A DNA stretch of 10,803 bases from Clostridia bacterium (GCA_016290255.1 JAEETG010000004.1:1-10803), one strand, 5' to 3'. Numbered from the stretch's first letter, positions 1 to 6,473 are shown. A program made the numbers and translations. Notes: a model not told the origin generated them from the sequence alone.

Positions 1-1199
1 AAGTCATTTTTTTGATAACTTGAATAAATCGATTTAATAACATTCAAACTTATTTTTGCATCAGAAAAATCAAGATAATTTATAATTTCTTTTTTATATG
101 CTGGAGTGAAAGCATCAACAAGTGAAACTTTCCCGTCTAAAATATCTTGTTCATCTATTCCCAAATTTTTAAGATAATCTTTTGAAGTGATTTTTGGGTT
201 ACCGTGCAAAAAATATTTTTTGTCTTGTTTCTCATATTCAGTTTGCTCCGCTAGTGCAATTTGATTTTTAACCATAGTTTCATAATCACTCAAAGAAAGA
301 TTTTTGTCCGCAACCGCCAAAGCCAAACAAGATGAAATCAAATCAAACACTGTTTGCACTCTTTGATAACCTCTGTGAGCAAAATCTTTGTCGTTCACAT
401 TCACCGAACTTATGTCGTGGTCATCATTTGGAATCTTCTTGTGAATTTTTAATTTGTTATCCAAAACTCTTGAACCATAAAAACTATCTGTCACAAACAC
501 TAAGTTGTTGTCTTCCAAAAATGTTTTTCCAACTCCAAAATAAGCACCGTCTTTGTTATATTTTTCTTTGATTTTGCTTCCAAAAACATCATCATCTAAA
601 CTATAGAATTTTATGTGTATGCCATATTTTGTTTGAGCGGTTTTATCAATATGTGGAGAAAATGAAATATTTAAAACCTTTGATAAAATTTCTTTTGCGT
701 CTTTTTCAGAAAATCCACATTTTTTCATTTCACTTGCTGTAAGGTTCAAAACAGATGCAACCTCTTTCATTCCGTGGCAGTGAGAGAAAAATGTGAGTTT
801 TGAAAAATTTTCTTTTGCCTTTTCTTTTGAAACAATTTTTTTGCCATCTAAGAAAAGTGGCGTCATAACTTTTTCAACAAATTCTTCAACTTGTTTTTTA
901 TTGAATCCAACTGAGAATTTGGTTCTATAATTTTCTTGCAAGTTTGATTCAATAAACTGTTTAAACCTTTCTTTTTCTGTTGGAGGTTTATCATAATAAA
1001 AAGAGTAAACATTTGACATATCTTTTGAAATCATGTCTTCAACCATTTTGGCATAATAATTTGCCTGCCTTGGTTCAACTGCTCCATCACCAGGAAAACA
1101 AATCACACAATTTTTTGATGTGTCAATCTTTTTAGGTTTCAACTTTTTGATGCCATATTTATTTAGTTTTGTTTTCTTGGTTTTTTCCAAAACTGCCAT
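1..1199 (-). CDS. Unrecognised protein, C-terminus cut by window edge
   Basis: The frame stays open from an ATG at 1199 to the window edge, giving at least 399 codons with no stop; the C-terminus is missing. The ATG has a good ribosome binding site (AAGGA, 1207-1211) about 7 bases upstream. The gene begins 13 bases after the recF stop and is probably co-transcribed with recF. The protein is rich in Lys, Glu, Asp and Phe, with no signal peptide or membrane segment, so it is likely cytosolic. Residues 32-39 read VICFPGDG, and residues 139-144 read SHCHGM after a hydrophobic LTFF. This spacing loosely resembles an alpha/beta-hydrolase oxyanion loop followed by a nucleophile elbow, but the canonical GxSxG is absent, so I do not assign that fold. 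A D-D-H-D cluster lies further on (around 434-423 of the window). Codon use resembles its neighbours. I do not recognise the family. Confidence 0.85.
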   Translation of the reverse strand, partial: MAVLEKTKKTKLNKYGIKKLKPKKIDTSKNCVICFPGDGAVEPRQANYYAKMVEDMISKDMSNVYSFYYDKPPTEKERFKQFIESNLQENYRTKFSVGFNKKQVEEFVEKVMTPLFLDGKKIVSKEKAKENFSKLTFFSHCHGMKEVASVLNLTASEMKKCGFSEKDAKEILSKVLNISFSPHIDKTAQTKYGIHIKFYSLDDDVFGSKIKEKYNKDGAYFGVGKTFLEDNNLVFVTDSFYGSRVLDNKLKIHKKIPNDDHDISSVNVNDKDFAHRGYQRVQTVFDLISSCLALAVADKNLSLSDYETMVKNQIALAEQTEYEKQDKKYFLHGNPKITSKDYLKNLGIDEQDILDGKVSLVDAFTPAYKKEIINYLDFSDAKISLNVIKSIYSSYQKND

Positions 1200-1212
1200 A
1201 ACATTTTCCTTT

Positions 1213-2274
1213 TTATTTTTTTACAACAACTCCACCATCGACCAAATATAGGTGGTGATTTAAATTCATATCAAATTCAGTGCAGGTTAAGATGCACTGC
1301 ATATTGTTTAGATATTTGCAAAGTTTTTCTCTGCGGTTTTCATCAAGTTCACTCAAAACATCATCTAAAAGCAGAACTGGATATCCACCATATTCACTTT
1401 TAAGTATTTCAAGTTCAGAAAGTTTGAGTGACAAAACAACTGTTCGCTGCTGCCCTTGGCTTGCGTGCTTTTTCACATCTTTTTTGTTGATTTTAAAAAC
1501 CAAATCATCATTTTGAAGACCATAAGATGTGTAACCCAGCAAAATGTCTTTTTCCAAATTGTTTTTCATCTCTTCCAAAAAATTTGAAATGTTTTCATCT
1601 GTTATTTGGCTTGTGTAAATGATTTCAAGTTCTTCTTTGCCTTCTGTGAGTTCACTGTGAATTGGTTTTGAAATAATGTTTAGTTTTTCAACAAAAGTTT
1701 TTCGCTTTTGATAAATCCTTTTTGTGATTGATTCCAAACTTTTGTCCCAAACAAAAACTTGCTGTTTTGAATTTTCTTGTTTTAAAAGAGCGTTTCGCTG
1801 AGCCAGTATTTTTTGAAACGTTTGCAAATCTTTCAAATAACTTTTGTCTTGCTGACACAAAATGATGTCAACAAAACGTCTTCTATGGCTTGGACCAGCT
1901 TTTATAAGATTGAGTTCTTCTGGTGAAAAATAAACCGAACCAAAGTTTCCAATAACATCAGAAAGCTTTTTTAACTTCACCCCATTTAGAAAAACACTTT
2001 TTTGCTTGTGTTTTATGTCTAGCTTTATTGTTTTTTCAATTCCCAAATGTTCAAACTTTAAAAAAACTTCCAAGTGCCCATGCGAAAAAGCAATCATTTC
2101 ACCATCTTTTCTTGTTTTTGGGCTTTTTCCAATGGTAGACAAATAAATGGCTTCCAGCGTGTTTGTTTTGCCTTGAGCGTTCTTGCCACACAAAACATTG
2201 AGCCCGTCACAAAAATCTATTGTCTGTGTTTGAAGGTTTCTAAAGTTTTTAACGCCAAGACTTAGTATTTTCAA
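1213..2274 (-). CDS. recF: RecF, recombination mediator/gap-repair ATPase
   Basis: RecF is a cytosolic SMC-like ABC-type ATPase that binds gapped DNA and, with RecO and RecR, helps load RecA at stalled forks. Numbered from the TTG start at 2274, the protein has 353 residues. The N-terminus MKILSLGVKNFRNL is typical of the family, the Walker A motif is GKNAQGKTN at about 30-38, the ABC signature is SQGQQR at about 272-277, and Walker B is LLLDD at about 301-305, followed by the usual SELD. A GTG at 2286 would add four residues, but it lies inside the Shine-Dalgarno sequence AGGTGG (2283-2288), which is 8 bases from the TTG, so I prefer the TTG. The gene is separated from dnaA by hairpins and has its own candidate promoter. 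It is followed after 13 bases by an unrecognised gene. Identity is secure; the exact start is likely but not proven. Confidence 0.97.
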   Translation of the reverse strand: MKILSLGVKNFRNLQTQTIDFCDGLNVLCGKNAQGKTNTLEAIYLSTIGKSPKTRKDGEMIAFSHGHLEVFLKFEHLGIEKTIKLDIKHKQKSVFLNGVKLKKLSDVIGNFGSVYFSPEELNLIKAGPSHRRRFVDIILCQQDKSYLKDLQTFQKILAQRNALLKQENSKQQVFVWDKSLESITKRIYQKRKTFVEKLNIISKPIHSELTEGKEELEIIYTSQITDENISNFLEEMKNNLEKDILLGYTSYGLQNDDLVFKINKKDVKKHASQGQQRTVVLSLKLSELEILKSEYGGYPVLLLDDVLSELDENRREKLCKYLNNMQCILTCTEFDMNLNHHLYLVDGGVVVKK

Positions 2275-2282
2275 CTTTTTGT

Positions 2283-2288
2283 CCACCT
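2283..2288 (-). promoter_or_regulatory. Ribosome binding site that decides the recF start
   Basis: On the minus strand AAAAGGTGGAC spans 2291-2281, with AGGTGG as the Shine-Dalgarno core. It overlaps a possible GTG start (2286-2284), which would leave that start without any spacing. The TTG at 2274 lies 8 bases downstream and gives the family-typical N-terminus. Confidence 0.65.
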
Positions 2289-2337
2289 TTTAAAGGTTAA
2301 AAAAATAAAAAATTATATAATTTTTTCACCTGATCAA

Positions 2338-2346
2338 ATTATATCA
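2338..2346 (-). promoter_or_regulatory. Candidate extended -10 promoter for recF
   Basis: The minus strand reads TGATATAAT here, a perfect -10 hexamer with an extended TGn. The -35 region is poor (TTGCTT around 2367-2362, 18-base spacing), which fits an extended -10 promoter. Transcription would start near 2331, about 55 bases before the recF start. The same TGATATAAT occurs in the dnaN and rpmH promoters of this window. Confidence 0.55.
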
Positions 2347-2473
2347 CAAATCCCCCAATTTAAGCAACCATTTTTGCCTAAAATTTTAACTTTTTATTTA
2401 TAATAAATAAAACCCTCAACTTTTGACATAAAATCAAAATTTTAAGCGTTTTTTGGCATATTTTAAAAATTAA

Positions 2474-2494
2474 CCCAAAAATAAACCTTTTGGG
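2474..2494 (-). terminator. Weak hairpin in the dnaA-recF gap
   Basis: CCCAAAA (2474-2480) pairs with TTTTGGG (2488-2494) across a 7-base loop. On the minus strand the T-rich tail is interrupted (TTAATTTTT), so it is at best a weak terminator. Confidence 0.3.
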
Positions 2495-2531
2495 CACACA
2501 AAAATCTTAAATCAACAAAAATAAACAAAAC

Positions 2532-2563
2532 AAAAAACCGCCAGTTAAAAATATGGTGGTTTT
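2532..2563 (-). terminator. Hairpin in the dnaA-recF gap, possible second terminator
   Basis: AAAACCGCCA (2534-2543) faces TGGTGGTTTT (2554-2563) across a 10-base loop. Pairing has one G-U on the plus strand and one A-C mismatch on the minus strand. On the minus strand GGCGG runs into TTTTTT, as in an intrinsic terminator, and would back up the stronger hairpin next to dnaA. The plus-strand tail is interrupted. Confidence 0.45.
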
Positions 2564-2635
2564 GCTTTGTTTTTTGAAAAATATAAAAAATAGCCCAAAT
2601 TTTGCTTAAAATTTTTTAAATGAATAAATTCACAC

Positions 2636-2673
2636 AAAAAACCCTAAAAAAGAAATTTAGGCTATTTTTAGGG
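2636..2673 (-). terminator. Intrinsic terminator of dnaA
   Basis: On the minus strand a perfect 9-bp stem CCCTAAAAA/TTTTTAGGG (2673-2665 with 2650-2642) closes a 14-base loop and is followed at once by six T residues (2641-2636). It lies about 45 bases after the dnaA stop codon, so dnaA is probably transcribed alone. Confidence 0.7.
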
Positions 2674-2718
2674 GGTAAAACACGGTGGTTTTTAATATTT
2701 TTAAATCCAAAAGTTTTG

Positions 2719-4095
2719 TTAATGAACAATAACATCTTCAAGGTCTTCAATCATTTTTCTAATTTCAGCATTTTCTTTAATGAGGTCAATCACCTTGTCT
2801 CTTGCGTGAATTGCTGTTGTGTGGTCACGGTGAAAAATTTCTGCAATGGCAGAAAGTGGTTTGTTTAAGTTTTTCCACATGAGATATATGCAAATTTGCC
2901 TTGGCTCAACAAGTTCTTTGTTTCTCTTCTTTCCAAACAAATCTTCGCGTTTAACATTAAACTTGTTGCAAATTGCATCAATAATTTTTTCTTGAGTTAC
3001 AACACGCCCAACACTTTCATCAAGTTCTTGTGATTTTGAAAGCACTTCACCCATAACTTCTTCATCAACAATAAAATGACCGTGAAGTTTAGCATAGAGG
3101 TCAAGTTTGTTTAAAACACCTTCAATTTCACGAATATTAAACTTTTCCAAACGCTCAGCAAGCTTTGGAATGATGCTTTCCTCAAAATTATAACCATTGA
3201 GTTCAATTTTTTTGCTGATAATCAGCATTCTTGTTTCAAAGTCTGGTTTTTGAATGTCTTGAACAAGGCCAGAAGCAAACCTTGAAGTTAGTCTTTCTTC
3301 AAGTTCACTAAGTTCTTTTGGGGGCCTATCAGACGCAAGTATAATTTGTTTTCCTGCTTGATATAAATCGTTAAAAGTGTGGAAAAACTCTTCTTGAACA
3401 GATTTCTTTCCACGAATGTGTTGAATATCATCAACCATCAAAACATCTGCTTGACGGTATTTTTTTCTAAATTCAATTGTTCCCTTATCTTTCCCTGAAC
3501 GAAAAATATCAATAAGGTCATTTGCAAATTTTTCTGCAGACACATAAATTATGCTTTTTTGACCTTTTGTCACTTCCCAAATATAGTTTCCAATAGCGTG
3601 CAAAAGGTGGGTTTTTCCAAGCCCAACTCCACCATAAATAAACAGTGGGTTAAACCTAGAACCTGGGTTTTCAGCAACTGCTCTGGTGGCAGCATAGATC
3701 ACTCTGTTTGTTGATCCAATAACAAAGTTAGAAAATGTGTAACGTGGGTTAAATGGGTTTTCTGGGATTTCCTCATTTGTGATTGCTCTTGGAAGGCTGT
3801 CTTTGTTTTGATCCAATAATTTATGCTCTTTGATGTAGTCTTCTTTGTTTGAATCCAACACAAAGTCAAATTTTGAAAGTTTAAAGTTCTTAGAAATGGT
3901 GTCAATAATTTGTTTGGTGTATCCACGGATAATAGTGTCTCGAACCATTTCGTTTGGTGCAATAAACATAAGGGTGTCATCTTCAATGTTTATTGGCTTT
4001 ATTTTTTTAATCCACAAATCAATACCAACAGAAGAAATTATGTCTTCCAAATCATTTAAGCAGTCATTCCAAATCTTATCCAAATAGTTTTGCAT
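2719..4095 (-). CDS. dnaA: DnaA, chromosomal replication initiator
   Basis: DnaA is the AAA+ ATPase that binds DnaA boxes at oriC, forms a helical filament and opens the duplex. The 458 residues match the usual family length. Domain I covers about 1-80, followed by a short linker. The AAA+ domain starts near 115 with NPRYTFSNFVIGSTNR. Walker A is GGVGLGKTH (155-163), Walker B is VLMVDD (218-223), sensor 1 lies near ILASDRPP (252-259), and the box VII arginine finger is R272 in ERLTSRF. Domain IV carries the DNA-binding signature RDHTTAIHA (423-431), with the normal GG before it replaced by FH. The ATG at 4095 has AAAGGAG 7 bases upstream. The gene points away from the origin, has its own promoter at 4179-4208 and is followed by a terminator. 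It departs from the usual order because dnaN does not follow it. Confidence 0.99.
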   Translation of the reverse strand: MQNYLDKIWNDCLNDLEDIISSVGIDLWIKKIKPINIEDDTLMFIAPNEMVRDTIIRGYTKQIIDTISKNFKLSKFDFVLDSNKEDYIKEHKLLDQNKDSLPRAITNEEIPENPFNPRYTFSNFVIGSTNRVIYAATRAVAENPGSRFNPLFIYGGVGLGKTHLLHAIGNYIWEVTKGQKSIIYVSAEKFANDLIDIFRSGKDKGTIEFRKKYRQADVLMVDDIQHIRGKKSVQEEFFHTFNDLYQAGKQIILASDRPPKELSELEERLTSRFASGLVQDIQKPDFETRMLIISKKIELNGYNFEESIIPKLAERLEKFNIREIEGVLNKLDLYAKLHGHFIVDEEVMGEVLSKSQELDESVGRVVTQEKIIDAICNKFNVKREDLFGKKRNKELVEPRQICIYLMWKNLNKPLSAIAEIFHRDHTTAIHARDKVIDLIKENAEIRKMIEDLEDVIVH

Positions 4096-4123
4096 ACATT
4101 TTCTCCTTTTGTTATATTTTGTG

Positions 4124-4158
4124 AAAAAAACCTTTAGCCCAAAAACTTAAGCTAAAAA
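4124..4158 (-). terminator. Terminator-like hairpin in the dnaA leader
   Basis: On the minus strand TTTAGC (4156-4151) pairs with GCTAAA (4138-4133) over a 12-base loop, extendable by two G-U pairs, and is followed directly by seven T residues (4130-4124). It lies between the predicted dnaA promoter and the dnaA ribosome binding site, where it could act as an attenuator. The stem is short and AT-rich, so the effect may be small or absent. Confidence 0.35.
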
Positions 4159-4178
4159 TTAAAATTTTTATTAAAACA

Positions 4179-4208
4179 ACTATAACACCAAAAACACTAA
4201 AAAGTCAA
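4179..4208 (-). promoter_or_regulatory. dnaA promoter
   Basis: On the minus strand TTGACT (4208-4203) and TATAGT (4184-4179) are separated by 18 bases, each one mismatch from the SigA consensus. Transcription would start near 4172 and give a leader of about 75 bases. No clear DnaA box overlaps it. A small GC-rich patch (AAGCGATGGCGAC, 4207-4219) sits just upstream. Confidence 0.6.
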
Positions 4209-4289
4209 GCGATGGCGACACAAATTTTTAATATATTTTTTATTATATTTATTATCACATAACTTAAAAAACTTTAAAGCTTAAATAAA

Positions 4290-4318
4290 GTGAAAGTAAG
4301 CCAAAAGTGCGATATAAT
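4290..4318 (+). promoter_or_regulatory. Possible plus-strand promoter pointing into oriC
   Basis: GTGAAA (4290-4295) lies 17 bases before a perfect TATAAT (4313-4318). It would drive transcription rightward through the origin toward dnaN, with no gene for nearly 1 kb. The -35 is only 4 of 6, and TATAAT arises easily in AT-rich DNA, so this is a weak call. Confidence 0.25.
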
Positions 4319-4462
4319 AGGCAAAAGTCGCTATATTTAAAAGCTAATAAAGTTTTTGGATCTTATACTAAAAAAACCACAAAGTCTTTGTTTGTTTTTT
4401 AAATTTTTGAAATAACTAATTTAGAACATTTAAGATTTCAAGAAAACTTAAATAAATTTGTG

Positions 4463-4498
4463 AGTTCAATTTTTATTCTTATTGAACTAAATTTAGTT
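4463..4498. repeat. Nested palindromes beside the left DnaA boxes
   Basis: AGTTCAAT (4463-4470) and ATTGAACT (4481-4488) form a perfect 8-bp inverted repeat with a 10-base spacer. The second arm overlaps a perfect 14-bp palindrome, AACTAAATTTAGTT (4485-4498). The DnaA double box begins three bases later. Such symmetry suggests a dimeric protein site or a cruciform-prone element. Confidence 0.6.
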
Positions 4499-4500
4499 AT

Positions 4501-4517
4501 TGTGAATAAGTGGAAAA
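4501..4517 (-). promoter_or_regulatory. Left DnaA double box, inverted
   Basis: On the minus strand TTTTCCACT (4517-4509, 7/9 to TTATCCACA) overlaps by one base TTATTCACA (4509-4501), a perfect match to TTATNCACA. The 17-mer is nearly the same as the right double box at 5057-5073 but lies in the opposite orientation. Confidence 0.7.
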
Positions 4518-4916
4518 CTTTTGTTGAAAAACCACAAAAACTCACTTTATTAATATATGCTCTTGATTATTTTTTAAACATAAAATAACTAAATAAAGTT
4601 TTTTAAGAAAACAAAAAAATACTTAAATATATTATGAGATATTTTTATATTCATAAATAACTCACTGATTTTTTTAAATATGCTTAAATTAATTTTTCAG
4701 TTAAAAGTTTTAGATAAAATAATTAATAAAAAAACCAATAAACTTTTTTTATATAATAATATAACAATAGTAAGTTATTTTATTTTTATTAAATAACTAA
4801 ATATTGTTTTTTATAAAAGTTATATACAAAGAGAGAGTTATTTTTGTGTTTTTATTTTGAGTTTAAAACTAAAATATATCCTAAACCGCTTAGCCTGTTT
4901 TTCTTTAAAAAAACAT

Positions 4917-5073
4917 TTGTCCACCAAAATTTAGCCATTATACACAAAATCAACTGTTTTGTTCACTGTTTTTCCACCCAAACTTTCAACTTTTCCACTT
5001 TTTTAATTTTCTCAAAACCTTATAAATAAAAGCTTTTTAAACAAAACATGCCTAACTTATCCACTTTTTCACA
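4917..5073 (+). promoter_or_regulatory. Right DnaA box cluster
   Basis: Seven box-like sites lie in one orientation. TTATACACA (4938-4946) is a perfect TTATNCACA match; TTATCCACT (5057-5065) and TTTTTCACA (5065-5073) are one mismatch away. Weaker 7/9 sites are TTGTCCACC (4917), TTGTTCACT (4959), TTTTCCACC (4970) and TTTTCCACT (4991). The last two strong sites overlap by one base and lie directly before the trio element, as expected for the boxes that load DnaA onto single strands. Confidence 0.8.
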
Positions 5074-5077
5074 CAGC

Positions 5078-5118
5078 CTACTACTAATACTACGATTAAA
5101 AATATTAAATTAAAATAA
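5078..5118 (+). other. DnaA-trio and AT-rich unwinding element
   Basis: After the last DnaA box and a short C/G-containing spacer CAGC (5074-5077), the plus strand reads CTA CTA CTA ATA CTA CGA (5078-5095). Its complement is a run of 3'-GAT-5' triplets, the DnaA-trio known from Bacillus subtilis oriC, where DnaA extends onto one strand. A 24-base stretch of only A and T (5095-5118) follows and is the likely first region to melt. Confidence 0.8.
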
Positions 5119-5240
5119 CTTGTTGATGCTGGAAGCAAAAATATTTTTTGTTTGGCTAAAAACCCTTTTTTATAGCTTATTTTATCTTTAAAGTTAATAT
5201 AAGTTTTGTTATTATAAGCTCAAAAATAAATAAAAAGTAG

Positions 5241-5269
5241 TTGAAAAAATTTGTGTTTTGTGATATAAT
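5241..5269 (+). promoter_or_regulatory. dnaN promoter
   Basis: TTGAAA (5241-5246) and TATAAT (5264-5269) are separated by 17 bases, with an extended TGA just before the -10. Transcription would start near 5276, giving a leader of about 25 bases with AAGGAG at 5286-5291. Confidence 0.8.
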
Positions 5270-5301
5270 CAAATAGACTAAACTTAAGGAGAACCACAGT
5301 T

Positions 5302-6405
5302 ATGAAATTTATATGTCAAGGCCAAGAATTAAACGATGCTGTTTTAAAAGTTTGCAAGGCAGCAGCAGCAAGAACAACAAACCCAATCTTGGAGTGTGTG
5401 AAACTAACCGCTCAAGATGACACATTAACACTTATGTGCACAGATTTGGAACTCACAATCATAAAAACCATTAAAGCAGATGTTAAAATGGAAGGAAGTT
5501 GTGTTATTCCAGCAAAGTTCTTATCTGAATTTGTTAAAAAGATTGGAGCTGAACAAATAACTTTTACCAAAATTGACAACGCTATTGAAATTTTGTATGG
5601 AGAAAACCACGGGCTTATTCAATGCCAAAACGCAGACGAATTTCCAATGCCAAAAGAAATTAATGAACCACAAGTGTTTAATGTTAAAGCAAGTGACCTA
5701 AAAGATTTGGCAATGAAAGCAAGTGTTGCTGTTGCTCAAGATGATTCAAGACCAATGCTTAGAGGAATACTTTTAGAAATTGTTGGAGATGAACTTAGAG
5801 GAGTTGCCCTCGATGGAGTTAGAATGGCAATCATTTCTAAAAAACTAGACAAAGTTGAACAAGATTTTGGAATTGTTATCACAGCAAGAGCACTTCTTGA
5901 AATTGTTAAACTAATTCCAGAAGATGACACAACAATTTCAATTCAAATTCAAGAAAACCACCTAAAGATTGATTTGGGCGACACAATATTCATCACAAGG
6001 CTTTTGGGATATAAAAAAGATTTTGTGAACTATGAACAAATAATTCAAAAAACATTCAAAACATCAATTGTTGTGAATAGAGAACAACTATACAACGCAA
6101 TTGAAAGAGCAAGTCTTCTTTCTTGGACAGAGAGAAACCACATCATAAAATTAAATATCAAAGGAAACAACTTAACACTAAATTCATCAACAGATCAAGG
6201 AAACATAACCGAAAACATGCAAATTGAACATGATAACAACGACATTGTGATTCATTTTAATGGAAGATTTTTGATTGATTGCCTTCATGTTATTGGTGAT
6301 GAATTCATAAAAATTAACTTCTGTGGCGAAATGGGCCCAGCCCAAATTGTTCCAAATGAAGACAAAAATGATTATTTCTATTTGGTTCTTCCAATGCGCC
6401 CATAA
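5302..6405 (+). CDS. dnaN: DnaN, DNA polymerase III beta sliding clamp
   Basis: DnaN forms a ring-shaped dimer around DNA that tethers the replicative polymerase and many repair proteins. The 367 residues match the usual length, made of three repeated clamp folds of about 120 residues each. The start MKFICQGQELNDAVLKVCKAA, the central DSRPMLRGILLEI segment and the C-terminal YFYLVLPMRP are typical of the family; the LPMR end forms part of the partner-binding pocket. The ATG has AAGGAG ten bases upstream. The gene has its own promoter and a strong terminator (6420-6450), so it is monocistronic. It is unusual that dnaN lies across the origin from dnaA and reads the opposite way; in most Bacillota it directly follows dnaA. 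Confidence 0.98.
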   Translation: MKFICQGQELNDAVLKVCKAAAARTTNPILECVKLTAQDDTLTLMCTDLELTIIKTIKADVKMEGSCVIPAKFLSEFVKKIGAEQITFTKIDNAIEILYGENHGLIQCQNADEFPMPKEINEPQVFNVKASDLKDLAMKASVAVAQDDSRPMLRGILLEIVGDELRGVALDGVRMAIISKKLDKVEQDFGIVITARALLEIVKLIPEDDTTISIQIQENHLKIDLGDTIFITRLLGYKKDFVNYEQIIQKTFKTSIVVNREQLYNAIERASLLSWTERNHIIKLNIKGNNLTLNSSTDQGNITENMQIEHDNNDIVIHFNGRFLIDCLHVIGDEFIKINFCGEMGPAQIVPNEDKNDYFYLVLPMRP

Positions 6406-6419
6406 GTTAAATAGTTTTT

Positions 6420-6450
6420 AAAGAACTCTAATTTTTAGAGTTCTTTTTTT
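6420..6450 (+). terminator. Strong intrinsic terminator after dnaN
   Basis: AAGAACTCTAA (6421-6431) and TTAGAGTTCTT (6435-6445) form a perfect 11-bp stem with a TTT loop, followed by a T run to 6450. It lies 15 bases after the dnaN stop codon. Confidence 0.92.
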
Positions 6451-6473
6451 ATGTGTTAAAACAAAAGGGGGTA

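Larger units (their letters stand above)
4410..5120. repeat. Iterated AAATAACT motif across oriC
   Basis: Seven exact copies of AAATAACT lie in about 710 bases: plus strand at 4410, 4583, 4655, 4791 and 5113; minus strand at 4773-4780 and 4836-4843. The longer form ATAACTAAAT occurs at 4585 and 4793 on the plus strand and 4491-4500 on the minus strand. Outside the origin I noticed only one copy, inside the khpB terminator. The copies could be binding sites for an origin protein, or partly a result of base composition. Confidence 0.5.
4209..5240. other. oriC: Chromosomal replication origin oriC
   Basis: This gap of about 1 kb between divergent dnaA and dnaN has no credible gene and is extremely AT-rich. 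It holds clustered DnaA boxes on its right side, an inverted double box on its left side, a DnaA-trio followed by a pure A/T stretch, several perfect palindromes, and an iterated AAATAACT motif. All flanking genes are transcribed outward. These features together match the known layout of bacterial origins beside dnaA. The exact minimal origin cannot be fixed by eye; the unwinding site is most likely at 5057-5118. Confidence 0.9.

Noticed and set aside
519..540. FGVGKTF in the left gene as a Walker A motif
   Set aside because: It lacks the GxxxxGK[ST] spacing and has no Walker B partner.
332..571. A plus-strand open frame opposite the left unrecognised gene
   Set aside because: It is a shadow of the minus-strand gene, which has a continuous frame and a good ribosome binding site.
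2423..2428. A perfect plus-strand TTGACA
   Set aside because: No -10 hexamer lies at 16-18 bases and no plus-strand gene follows.
2620..2868. A plus-strand open frame spanning the end of dnaA
   Set aside because: It crosses the dnaA terminator and coding end and has no recognisable protein features.
4252..4260. TTATCACAT as a DnaA box
   Set aside because: The base between TTAT and CACA is missing, so it does not fit TTATNCACA.
4844..5029. A 61-codon open frame inside oriC on the plus strand
   Set aside because: It lies over the DnaA box cluster, has no convincing ribosome binding site and is Phe/Lys/Thr-rich as expected from T-rich DNA.
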